Position numbers and translations under genes: made by a program. DNA of 11,951 bases, from positions 1 through 11,951 of the forward strand of contig JBNGDP010000109.1 in assembly GCA_049975345.1 (NCBI GenBank), in the 5' to 3' direction. This DNA is from Oceanipulchritudo sp049975345. GTDB lineage: Bacteria > Verrucomicrobiota > Verrucomicrobiia > Opitutales > Oceanipulchritudinaceae. The notes under the pieces are model-generated. The model made no database searches. It worked only from the letters and a program-made list of their open reading frames with translations, and had not been told where the DNA came from. Shown in pieces: positions 1 to 7,027 of this stretch (position 1 is the first letter of the stretch; every line of letters begins with the position of its first letter).

Positions 1-231
1 CGCGCGCGCCACGAATGCCCGCCTCAATTGCATCAAACCTTGGTGAAACCGGTCTAAAGACAGTCCTTCACTTTCAGGTTTATCGCGGAACTTTTTGAAA
101 ACGCAATTTCATGCCTGCCGGCATGCTTCTGATCCTTTGCTGCGGCAATCCGCATTTCCCTTCCATCCTATTCAGCGGAGAACCCAGTTTCAAGGATCTT
201 GTCCTTCGTCTTTAATCCTTCGTCCGTCGAC
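1..231. other. Non-coding stretch downstream of mnmA
   Basis: I see no convincing gene here. Two structures stand out. CATGCC (110-115) and GGCATG (120-125) form an inverted repeat around a TGCC loop. The 9-mer TCCTTCGTC occurs twice, at 202-210 and 216-224, with a 14-bp period. AAGGA (193-197) and TCCTT (202-206) could also pair weakly. None of these is followed by a T-run in the mnmA direction, so I do not call a terminator. The upstream neighbour lies outside the window. Confidence 0.5.
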
Positions 232-1317
232 CTATAAAAACACCCCTCCGCCGAGGACCCGGGGTCCGTCGTACAGCGCGCAGACCTGTCCGGAGGCGAG
301 GGCGCGCTGGGGCTCCTCGAATCGAAGGAGGCCGCCGGATTCCGCGGGCTCGAAGCGGGCCCGGACGCGCGGGTCGCGGTAGCGGACCCGGGCCTCCAGC
401 GGCATGGGTGAGGCGGGGGGATCCGGCACCAGCCAGGAAATCTGGTGCAGGCGGATTGATTCATGCCAGATCGGATCGGGGCGCCCGCTTTCAAAGGCCA
501 CCACGAGTTCACTGGTCTCCATGCGCTTGGCGACAACAACGTAGAATTCGTTGTCGGCGTTGGAGGGGACTCCGATCCCCCGCCGCTGCCCGAGGGTGTA
601 GCGGTGCAGTCCGCGGTGTTCGCCGAGGACCCGGCCCGACAGGTCGACGATCGGGCCCGGCTTTTCCGGGATGAATTTCTCCAGGAAGTCGTTGATCTTC
701 ACCTCGCCGATGAAGCAGATTCCCTGGCTGTCCTTTTTGCCGGCGTTGGGGAGGCCGATTTTCCGGGCCAGACGGCGCACTTCCGGCTTGAGCAGGTCCC
801 CCGCGGGGAACCGGGCCCGCCGCAACTGTTCGGGCCGGATCATGCAGAGGAAGTAGCTCTGGTCCTTGTTCTTGTCGCGGCCCTCGAGCAGCCACGGCTC
901 CTCCGGCCGCTCTTCCCGCCGGCAGTAGTGGCCGGTCGCCACCGCGTCAAAGCCGTTTTCGAGGGCCCAGTCCAGGAGCACCCCGAACTTCATTTCCCGG
1001 TTGCACATGACATCCGGGTTGGGAGTCAGGCCACGGGCGTATCCATCGACCAGGTAGGCCACGACCCGTTCCCGGTATTCATCCATGAAGTTCAGGACAT
1101 GGAAGGGGATTCCGAGATGGTCCGCCACGGCCCGGGCGTCCTCGATATCCTGCTTCCAGGGACAATTGCCGAAGACGTTTTCCTCATTGATCCAGTTCTT
1201 CATGTAGGCAGCCTCGACGGCATAACCCTCCTCCAGGGCCTTCCATGCGGCAACGGCGCTGTCCACGCCGCCGGAGAGCGCCACCAGGATGCGCGTTGGT
1301 TTCTTTTGCCGGGCCAT
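232..1317 (-). CDS. mnmA: tRNA-specific 2-thiouridylase MnmA
   Basis: This cytoplasmic enzyme makes the 2-thio group of uridine at position 34 of the tRNAs for Lys, Glu and Gln, using ATP and sulfur passed to it by a relay. The 361-residue product has the usual family length. Visible motifs are the PP-loop SGGVDS (residues 15-20), TPNPDVMCNREMKFG with the first catalytic Cys (C105), GHY (129-131), KDQSYFL (151-157), and DSQGICFIGE with the second catalytic Cys (C201). The C-terminal beta-barrel that contacts tRNA carries the expected TLGQRRGIG segment. The ATG at 1315-1317 places the PP-loop at the normal distance from the N-terminus. The gene ends with TAG at 232-234 and is divergent from the GH13 gene. 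Nothing about it looks broken. The assignment is close to certain. Confidence 0.97.
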   Translation of the reverse strand: MARQKKPTRILVALSGGVDSAVAAWKALEEGYAVEAAYMKNWINEENVFGNCPWKQDIEDARAVADHLGIPFHVLNFMDEYRERVVAYLVDGYARGLTPNPDVMCNREMKFGVLLDWALENGFDAVATGHYCRREERPEEPWLLEGRDKNKDQSYFLCMIRPEQLRRARFPAGDLLKPEVRRLARKIGLPNAGKKDSQGICFIGEVKINDFLEKFIPEKPGPIVDLSGRVLGEHRGLHRYTLGQRRGIGVPSNADNEFYVVVAKRMETSELVVAFESGRPDPIWHESIRLHQISWLVPDPPASPMPLEARVRYRDPRVRARFEPAESGGLLRFEEPQRALASGQVCALYDGPRVLGGGVFL

Positions 1318-1375
1318 GATCCCACAAGTGAGATCCGCCGCCGGGCGAAGTCAAGGGAAGCGGGCAGGCGAATCA

Positions 1376-3853
1376 ATGGTTGCCACGCGGCGGGACCCCG
1401 GCAGAATCCTTATCCCAATGGACGCGGAAGCCGCAGCAACCCATCTGAACTGGGCCGCCTGGACCTCCCTGGAGACGGGGATCGTCAGCTTCAACCGTGA
1501 CTGGAAGGGCCCCCGCAAACCTGAAATCTGGTGGGGGGAGGACCGGCTCGCCCTGAAGGAGCTCAAACAGTTGCCCCCCGAGTATTTCGGACTGCGCGGC
1601 GGGTATTTCGGGAAACAGGGAAAGATCACCTTCGTCCTGCCGGCCGCCCTGACAGGGGCCCTTGAGCTGGAAAAGGGACTTTTCGTGGCCGGCAGCTTCA
1701 ACGGATGGGAGGCCGCCATCGGCGATCCGGAATGGGAGATGGGACGAGGGGAAATCCGGGGCAAGGCCTGCCATGTGCTCTGCGTTCCACACAAGCGCCT
1801 CGAGGACCAGGAACAGGCCACCTTCAAGTTCGTCACCGGTTCGCGGGAATGGATCGATGTGCCCGAGGACGCCCGCAACACGCACGTCGACGGCTACGGA
1901 ATCAAGAACTACCTCTTTTGCGCGACGCGCAGCGGCCGGCACCTTTTCAAATTCAAGACGCCCCTCCCGCTCAACGAGAGTGAAGGCCGCAAACTGTATG
2001 TGCAAATCGGGGAGACCGTGGAGTCGATCCGCCTGAATCCCGGGGTCTTCCTCAAGACCATGAAAGCGGACGGTCCCCTCGGCGCGATCGTTCGCGGGGA
2101 CCGCACCGGGTTCCGCCTTTTCGCCCCCAGGGCCCGTTCGGTCAAGCTGTATGTCTTTGAGAAGGCCGGCGGGCCGGAAGGGGATCCGGTCCCCATGGAG
2201 ATGAACACCGGGCTGGTCTGGGAGGCCAGCCTCGAGGGGAACCGGCACGGATGGTTTTATCACTACAAAGTCGAGGGACAGGAAGCGGACGAGATCGGGT
2301 ATTTCGACCCGGAATTCCGGATCCTCGATCCATGGGCGAAAGCGGTGTGCGGGCCCCTCGGCCCGGGCATCGTCGTGGAGGATTCTTTCTTCGACTTTCC
2401 GCACGAGCCCTTCAAGCCACCGCATTGGCACGACCTGGTCATCCTCGAGTCCCATGTCCGCGACCTGACCGCGCACGCCCCGGTTGAAATGAGCGACGAG
2501 GAACGCCTCGGCTTCCGCGGCCTGATAAAGTGGGTCGATTCCGGTCATTTCTATCCCGGCGGGCTGGGTGTGAACGCCGTCGAGCTCCAGCCCGTGCACG
2601 AGTTCGACACGGTGGACAAGGCGCAATACGCCTGGGGATACATGCCCGTTAACTACTTTTCCCCCGCCAGCCAGTATTGCCAGGATGCCGCCGCGCTGGA
2701 CCAGGTGCGCGAGTTCCGGGAGCTCGTCGGGGCCTTCCATGGCAAGGGCCTGGCCGTCATCCTGGATGTCGTGTACAACCACGTGGGGGAGCCCAATTAC
2801 CTCCAGTATCTGGACAAGGAATACTACTTCCTCCTGACCGCGGACGGGCATTTCGAGAATTACAGCGGCTGCGGCAACACCCTCGACGCCGACACCCCGA
2901 TGGTCCGGCGCCTCATCCTGGACAGCCTTGTGCACTGGATCCGGGCCTTCGATGTCGACGGTTTCCGCTTCGACCTCGGGGAGCTCCTGGGAAAGGAGAC
3001 CCTGGCCTGGCTCGAGACGGAACTCAAGAAGGTGAAGCCGGAGTTGGTCCTCATCGCCGAGCCCTGGAGCTTCCGGGGACACATCGGCAAGGAACTCAGG
3101 AGCACCGGCTTCGCGTCGTGGAATGATGGATACAGGGAATTCATCCGTGAATACCTGACCCTCCACAAGGACGCGGAGGAACTCCGCTACTACATGCAGG
3201 GCTCGCACCCGGACTGGAGCCGCTTCCCCGCCCAGACGGTCAATTACGTGGAATCCCACGACGATCGCTGTTGGATCGACAAGATCACGGAGAACGGGAA
3301 CCATGACGGGCACCGCCCGACCGCCACGGACCGGCGCCGCACCCACCTCGCCGTGGCCATCCTCATGATGTCGGTCGGCATCCCCATGCTTTCCAGCGGG
3401 ATGGACATGCTCAAGTCCAAGGGCGGGACCAACAACACCTACCTCCGGGGGGACTTGAACGCCATTCCCTACACCCGCATGGGTGAGTACTCCGGAACCG
3501 TGGAATACTTCCGCCGCTGGATCGCCTTCCGGTTATCCCGCCTCGGGAGGTACCTGCGCCTGCACGACTTTCCCGGTCATGGATATTTCACGACAAGCCG
3601 GGCCGGCCGGGCCTTCGGCATGATCTACAACGCCGGCTTGCAGGCCGGACCGGAACGGCTGCTTTTCGTGGTCAATCCCGACTGGGAGTTCCACGAGCTG
3701 CATTTCGGGGAGGAAGATCCCGGTAAATTCCGCCAGGTGGCGGATTCCGAGCGCTGGGGGGATCCCTGGCTCTCCGATCCCCATTTCCGGACCCACCGGG
3801 GGAGGATCTCCGTCCCCCCGCTTTCCTGCGGGCTGTTTGTCGGGCGTGACTGA
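1376..3853 (+). CDS. GH13 alpha-glucan debranching-type enzyme (pullulanase/isoamylase-like) with N-terminal glycogen-binding modules
   Basis: This is a GH13 enzyme predicted to act on alpha-1,6 or alpha-1,4 linkages in glycogen-like glucans. It has no signal peptide, so it is probably cytoplasmic. All four GH13 regions are visible: DVVYNH (near 2765), GFRFDL with the nucleophile Asp codon at 2972-2974, LIAEPW with the acid/base Glu at 3059-3061, and NYVESHDD with the stabilising Asp at 3260-3262. The SHD region IV and the GCGNTLD segment resemble type I pullulanases and GlgX. A first beta-module around GLFVAGSFNGW (about 1685-1915) and a second, CBM48-like module around GFRLFAPRARSVKLYVFE (about 2110-2400) precede the barrel. 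The reading frame is open from 1289, but that would overlap mnmA. ATG 1376 has a weak AGGCG 5 bases upstream, and ATG 1418 is an alternative. It is 825 residues long from 1376. Exact specificity is not decidable from sequence alone. Confidence 0.9.
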   Translation: MVATRRDPGRILIPMDAEAAATHLNWAAWTSLETGIVSFNRDWKGPRKPEIWWGEDRLALKELKQLPPEYFGLRGGYFGKQGKITFVLPAALTGALELEKGLFVAGSFNGWEAAIGDPEWEMGRGEIRGKACHVLCVPHKRLEDQEQATFKFVTGSREWIDVPEDARNTHVDGYGIKNYLFCATRSGRHLFKFKTPLPLNESEGRKLYVQIGETVESIRLNPGVFLKTMKADGPLGAIVRGDRTGFRLFAPRARSVKLYVFEKAGGPEGDPVPMEMNTGLVWEASLEGNRHGWFYHYKVEGQEADEIGYFDPEFRILDPWAKAVCGPLGPGIVVEDSFFDFPHEPFKPPHWHDLVILESHVRDLTAHAPVEMSDEERLGFRGLIKWVDSGHFYPGGLGVNAVELQPVHEFDTVDKAQYAWGYMPVNYFSPASQYCQDAAALDQVREFRELVGAFHGKGLAVILDVVYNHVGEPNYLQYLDKEYYFLLTADGHFENYSGCGNTLDADTPMVRRLILDSLVHWIRAFDVDGFRFDLGELLGKETLAWLETELKKVKPELVLIAEPWSFRGHIGKELRSTGFASWNDGYREFIREYLTLHKDAEELRYYMQGSHPDWSRFPAQTVNYVESHDDRCWIDKITENGNHDGHRPTATDRRRTHLAVAILMMSVGIPMLSSGMDMLKSKGGTNNTYLRGDLNAIPYTRMGEYSGTVEYFRRWIAFRLSRLGRYLRLHDFPGHGYFTTSRAGRAFGMIYNAGLQAGPERLLFVVNPDWEFHELHFGEEDPGKFRQVADSERWGDPWLSDPHFRTHRGRISVPPLSCGLFVGRD

Positions 3854-3866
3854 GCGTGCGGCTCAG
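3850..3866. repeat. Hairpin at the GH13 stop codon
   Basis: CTGAGC (3850-3855), a GTGCG loop, and GCTCAG (3861-3866) form a perfect 6-bp stem over the GH13 stop codon. The right arm lies inside the 34-bp repeat, and the left arm is chromosomal. There is no T-run, so it is only a possible weak bidirectional terminator. The copy of the repeat at 8211 lacks the left arm and cannot form this hairpin. Confidence 0.45.
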
Positions 3867-3891
3867 CGGAAGAATCCCTTGATGGCCTGCT
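3858..3891. repeat. 34-bp direct repeat, left copy (orphan exoD 3' end)
   Basis: These 34 bases are identical to 8211-8244. Read on the minus strand they encode QAIKGFFR followed by TGA, which is the C-terminus of the exoD-like gene. Here no exoD gene precedes them. The repeat begins 4 bp after the GH13 stop codon, and its last base (3891) is the final base of the sulfatase stop codon. Identity breaks on both sides (T versus G on the left, C versus T on the right), so it is a sharply bounded duplication. Confidence 0.95.
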
Positions 3892-6092
3892 CAGTCCACC
3901 CGACCTTCGAGGCGGAGGTCGTCGAGGCCCTGGTTGTTGCCCCGGCCGTCGCCGTTGGCCTCGGCCACGATGCGCAGGGTGTAGGCCGCGGCGGGCAGGC
4001 CGGCGAGGGTGCTGAAGGCCACCGCGTAGGTGCTCCCGGACTGCGGCGCCTCGATGGTGCGCGTTTCGAGGACCGACCCGCTGCCGTCGAGAACCGCCGC
4101 GGTGTAGAAGGAATTTTCGAGGAAGTCCTTGAGCGTCCCGTCATTGGAGTAGTGACGGGCGGTGAAGCGGAGCTGGTCGAGGCTGAGGGCGGCGCTGGCG
4201 ACGACGGGAATGTCCAGTTTCCAGGGGCTTTCGGTGGTGACGTTCAGGTCGACCGCCAGCTCGTCCGCGAAGCCGGGAAAAAAGGCCGGGGACACCGGCC
4301 CGGAGGTCTCCGCGACCTGCACGGCTCCCGGGTCGGCGATGACGGCATGGCGCTGCCAGGCTGGGGCGCTGTCGTTGGGCGGCGAGCCGGGGATTTCATG
4401 GGCGGTGAAGTCCGTCGCCAGCAGGAGCAAGGTGGACGGGTTTTCCGCCACCGGCTGGGGACCGGCGTAAGCCGCGACCTCAAGGCGGGTGAACAGGCGG
4501 TCGGCCAGGGGCTGGAGCAGCTCGAAGTACGCCAGCTGACCTCCCACGGCACCGCCGCGCAGGGCGGCCAGGCGCAGATGCTGGTCCGCGGAATTCCAGA
4601 GAATGAGGTCCGGCGAGGTTTGCACCGAATAGGCGACGCCATCGGGGACCTCCACTTCGAGCCGCAGCGCGCCGGAGTCATCATCTGTCAGGAAGCGCGT
4701 GGCCGGCAAAGGAAACGGCCCTTCCGGCGGATAAAGCACCGCCGGCATGAGCGCGGTGCGCCTGCGGGAAAATGCCGGCACGGTCACCTCCGGGCTCAGG
4801 GCGGCGTCGCGGATGGCCGCGTCCGTCCTGGTTTCCCCGGGACCCTTGACCACATGGTAATCCTGCAAGGCGGGAGCGACGCCATCCGTGCCGGCGAGGA
4901 AGAAGAGGTAATCGCGCGCCGGTTGCGTGCCGGCGTCGAGAAGAGTGGGAATGAACGAGATCCCGTCGGTCGGCGACGGCGCCTCGATCCCCGCGAGCGC
5001 CGCAAAGGTTGGCAGGAAATCGGGGAAGTAGAGGATCTCCGTCGACTCGCGGCCGGCCGCGACCCTGCCCGGCCACCAGGCGATGCAGGGCACGCGCAAC
5101 CCGCCCTCGGAGGCTTCGCCCTTGAAGCCGGACAGCGGCCCGTTGTTGTCGAAGCGGCTGTCGAAGTCGGGCAGCCCCCCGTTGTCGCTGGTGAAGATGA
5201 CGAGGGTTTCCTCCTCGATCCCGTGTACGGCAAGCCGGTCGACCAGGTCCCCGATCATCCGGTCCATACGCGAGATCATTGAGGCGAAACGCTTTTCGTT
5301 GGTCGTCCAGGACTGGCCCGCCGCATAGGGTTCGAGGGCCGGCACCACGAAGTCCTTGTGCGGGGTCTGCAGCGCCAGATACAGGAAGAACGGTTCCTCG
5401 CGCGCCGCGTCGACGAAAGCCAAGGCCTCCTTGAAGTACACGTCGGTGGTGTAGCTTTCGACAAAGTCCGGCGTGCCGGGATCGTCGGCCAGAGGGTAGG
5501 GGGTCAGGCGTCCATCTGCCGTGGCGGCTCCCAGAATCCCCCCGGGATCGTAGCGGTAGATGTGATCCGGGTAATAGTCGTGGTTGTAGGTCTGGTTGGG
5601 CTCGCCGAGGTAGAAATCCCAGCCGTGCTTGTAGAGCGCCCCCGGTCCATCGTAATCCAGACTCGTAACCGTGTTGCCGAGGAAGGCGTCGCCCAGCGCC
5701 CACTTGCCGATCATGGCTGTGCGGTAGCCGGCCGCCTTGATGACCGTCGCCAGGCTGGTATCCTCCTCCTGCAGCGGTTCATGGAGCCCGCTGCCGCCGT
5801 TTTCGCGCACCCGCGAATGCCCCAGGTGCAGGCCGGTCATCAGACTCACCCGCGAGGGCAGGCACAGCGCGGCCGCGGAGTAGAAGCGGGTGAGGCGAAG
5901 CCCCTGCGCCGCCAGCGTGTCGAGTTCCGGGGTCTGGATCAGGGCCTGCCCGTAGCAGCCGAGGTTGCCGTAGCCGAGGTCGTCGGCCAGGATCAGGATG
6001 ATGTTCGGGCGGGGGTCGTCCGCGCGCGCCGCCCAAAGCGGCCCGGCGGAGGCCAGCAATGCACCCGAGAGGAAAATTCCGACCGCTTTCAC
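3891..6092 (-). CDS. Secreted formylglycine-dependent sulfatase with long C-terminal beta-rich extension
   Basis: This is a type I sulfatase (alkaline phosphatase superfamily) that hydrolyses sulfate esters, probably on a polysaccharide outside the cytoplasm. Residues 1-24 form a signal peptide ending around WAARA. Metal ligands begin at ADD (36-38). CLPSR (77-81) is the CxPSR motif whose Cys77 is converted to formylglycine. TPHKD (243-247), TSDNGG (301-306) and FKGEASEGG (323-331, with Lys324) complete the active site. The usual GKWHLG reads GKWALG (129-134), so the histidine is missing. The catalytic core ends near residue 420. About 300 further residues follow: one module with YSVQTSPDLILW and a closing LFTRLEV, then a beta-sandwich-like segment ending NNQGLDDLRLEG. 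At 733 residues it is much longer than typical 450-550-residue sulfatases. The start codon is GTG, 10 bp after the PEP-CTERM stop, with no Shine-Dalgarno. The two genes probably form one operon. No sulfatase-maturation enzyme is in the window. Confidence 0.93.
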   Translation of the reverse strand: MKAVGIFLSGALLASAGPLWAARADDPRPNIILILADDLGYGNLGCYGQALIQTPELDTLAAQGLRLTRFYSAAALCLPSRVSLMTGLHLGHSRVRENGGSGLHEPLQEEDTSLATVIKAAGYRTAMIGKWALGDAFLGNTVTSLDYDGPGALYKHGWDFYLGEPNQTYNHDYYPDHIYRYDPGGILGAATADGRLTPYPLADDPGTPDFVESYTTDVYFKEALAFVDAAREEPFFLYLALQTPHKDFVVPALEPYAAGQSWTTNEKRFASMISRMDRMIGDLVDRLAVHGIEEETLVIFTSDNGGLPDFDSRFDNNGPLSGFKGEASEGGLRVPCIAWWPGRVAAGRESTEILYFPDFLPTFAALAGIEAPSPTDGISFIPTLLDAGTQPARDYLFFLAGTDGVAPALQDYHVVKGPGETRTDAAIRDAALSPEVTVPAFSRRRTALMPAVLYPPEGPFPLPATRFLTDDDSGALRLEVEVPDGVAYSVQTSPDLILWNSADQHLRLAALRGGAVGGQLAYFELLQPLADRLFTRLEVAAYAGPQPVAENPSTLLLLATDFTAHEIPGSPPNDSAPAWQRHAVIADPGAVQVAETSGPVSPAFFPGFADELAVDLNVTTESPWKLDIPVVASAALSLDQLRFTARHYSNDGTLKDFLENSFYTAAVLDGSGSVLETRTIEAPQSGSTYAVAFSTLAGLPAAAYTLRIVAEANGDGRGNNQGLDDLRLEGRVD

Positions 6093-6102
6093 CGCAGGCA
6101 GC

Positions 6103-6921
6103 TCAGCGCCGGCGGCGCAGCAGCATCAACCCCCCCGCAACGCCGAGGATAAGCGCCCACGCGGAGGGTTCCGGCACCAACTGGTAGTTCAGGTTGGCCG
6201 CCGAGTCGTCGAGGATGAAGTTGTCGAGGTAGGTGACCCCGGTGCTGCTTCCTGTGGCCAGGACAATGAGCTTGTCCAGCGGACCCGGAATGCCGTCCGC
6301 TCCGGTGCGGAACTCGTTGTCGTCCCAGATCAGATCCCCCGCGGTGGCCGCGACGGCCCCGGAGTTGATGTAGACGTCGTAGGTCTCCGTGCTGTTGTTG
6401 ACGACCAGCCAGATGTTGTACCAGGTGTCCGCCGCCGGGTTGCCGGTCGAAAGGGTCGTGCCGCCGTCGCGCGCGCCGAAACCTCCCCCGCTGGTGATGC
6501 CGCCCGCGTAGGCAGCCGCCTGGTCGAAGTCCGTCGAGGCTGCCAGCTGTGCCTCCGAGGCCGCACTCAGCCCGGCGAAGGCCCGGTCGTTGACCGTGTC
6601 ATTCTCAAAGCGGATCTGGAAGAACAGCGTCGCCGCCGTCGAACTCGTCGCAATGCTGGTCCCGGTCGTCCGCCAGGCGCCCGACTGGCCGCTTCCGATT
6701 GCCCCCGACACGTTCACCCGCAGGACCTGGTTGAGGGCGTCAGCCGGGTCCGCCGCGATGTCCATCGTCAGGTTGGCGGCCGTGTTCTCGGTCCAGCCCG
6801 TGAGCGTTCCGATGTCGGCTCCGGGCGTCGCGGCTTCAAAATCCTCAATCACAATGACGGCGGAAAGCGGAGAAGCGAGGAGTAGGGCGCAAAGGGCGAG
6901 GGTGTAGGTGCGTATCTTCAT
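6103..6921 (-). CDS. PEP-CTERM sorted surface protein with LamG-like fold
   Basis: This 272-residue exported protein has a signal peptide (residues 1-20, ending PLSA). At the extreme C-terminus is a PEP-CTERM tail: VPEPSAW, a hydrophobic segment of about 14 residues, then RRRR. In this family the tail is recognised by an exosortase, which cleaves it and sends the protein to the cell surface or exopolysaccharide. No exosortase lies in the window. The middle is beta-rich, starting IEDFE and containing TWYNIWLVVNN and YDVYIN, with a closing YLDNFILDD. This resembles LamG/concanavalin-like carbohydrate-binding folds. It is the first gene after a good minus-strand promoter (6961-6989), with a leader of about 33 nt and no Shine-Dalgarno. 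Its position upstream of the sulfatase suggests a surface partner that binds the substrate, but no ligand can be named. Confidence 0.88.
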   Translation of the reverse strand: MKIRTYTLALCALLLASPLSAVIVIEDFEAATPGADIGTLTGWTENTAANLTMDIAADPADALNQVLRVNVSGAIGSGQSGAWRTTGTSIATSSTAATLFFQIRFENDTVNDRAFAGLSAASEAQLAASTDFDQAAAYAGGITSGGGFGARDGGTTLSTGNPAADTWYNIWLVVNNSTETYDVYINSGAVAATAGDLIWDDNEFRTGADGIPGPLDKLIVLATGSSTGVTYLDNFILDDSAANLNYQLVPEPSAWALILGVAGGLMLLRRRR

Positions 6922-6960
6922 GGCAGTAGGGTTTGGAATTTAGATTTTGAAAGCATGGCC

Positions 6961-6989
6961 AGTATAGTTTTGATCAACGCTCCTGTCAT
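6961..6989 (-). promoter_or_regulatory. Promoter of the PEP-CTERM/sulfatase operon
   Basis: On the minus strand, ATGACA (6984-6989, 5 of 6 matches to TTGACA) and TATACT (6961-6966, 5 of 6 matches to TATAAT) are separated by exactly 17 bp. The predicted start is near 6954, about 33 nt before the PEP-CTERM ATG. The -35 box abuts the operator repeats, which is where an AraC-type activator would contact RNA polymerase. Confidence 0.6.
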
Positions 6990-7027
6990 TGACTCAAAGC
7001 GTCAATTTATCATATATCTGCGTCAAT
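6988..7027. promoter_or_regulatory. Putative operator of the AraC-like regulator
   Basis: GCGTCAAT occurs at 6999-7006 and again at 7020-7027, a centre-to-centre spacing of exactly 21 bp (two helical turns). That is the classical spacing for AraC-family direct half-sites. Overlapping this, ATTGAC (6988-6993) and GTCAAT (7001-7006) form a perfect inverted repeat with a 7-bp spacer. The second direct-repeat copy runs into the regulator's ATG at 7026. The arrangement fits activation of the minus-strand operon and self-repression of the regulator. This is inferred, not shown. Confidence 0.6.
6989..7018 (+). promoter_or_regulatory. Possible promoter of the regulator gene
   Basis: TTGACT (6989-6994) and TATATC (7013-7018) are spaced 18 bp on the plus strand. 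The predicted transcription start falls at about 7024-7026, at the regulator's ATG, so the mRNA would be leaderless. This fits the absence of any Shine-Dalgarno upstream of 7026. The -35 box shares base 6989 with the opposite promoter's -35 box. Confidence 0.45.

Noticed and set aside
110..125. Inverted repeat CATGCC/GGCATG as an mnmA terminator
   Set aside because: It lies over 100 bp beyond the stop, has a short stem and has no T-run in the mnmA direction.
1318..1375. Promoters between mnmA and the GH13 gene
   Set aside because: A TTGACT-like box exists on the minus strand (1349-1354), but no acceptable -10 lies at the right distance for either gene.
463..1500. A 345-codon plus-strand reading frame opposite mnmA
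   Set aside because: It is antisense to a clearly recognised gene, shows no family motif, and long antisense frames are expected in GC-rich coding DNA.
1373..3346. A 657-codon minus-strand reading frame opposite the GH13 gene
   Set aside because: It is a codon-position shadow of GH13, rich in V, E, G and P without domain signatures. The GH13 frame has all catalytic motifs.
3863..4144. A small minus-strand frame ending TEQAIKGFFR, as if a second exoD copy
   Set aside because: Only the last eight codons match exoD, through the 34-bp repeat. The rest is an off-frame reading of the sulfatase gene.
3837..5282. A 481-codon plus-strand reading frame opposite the sulfatase
   Set aside because: Same reason: it is Gly/Arg/Val-rich shadow sequence opposite a recognised gene.
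6098..6108. GCAGCTCAGCG resembles the start of the 34-bp repeat
   Set aside because: Only 10 of 11 bases match and the similarity does not continue. It arises from Arg codons followed by TGA at the end of the PEP-CTERM gene.
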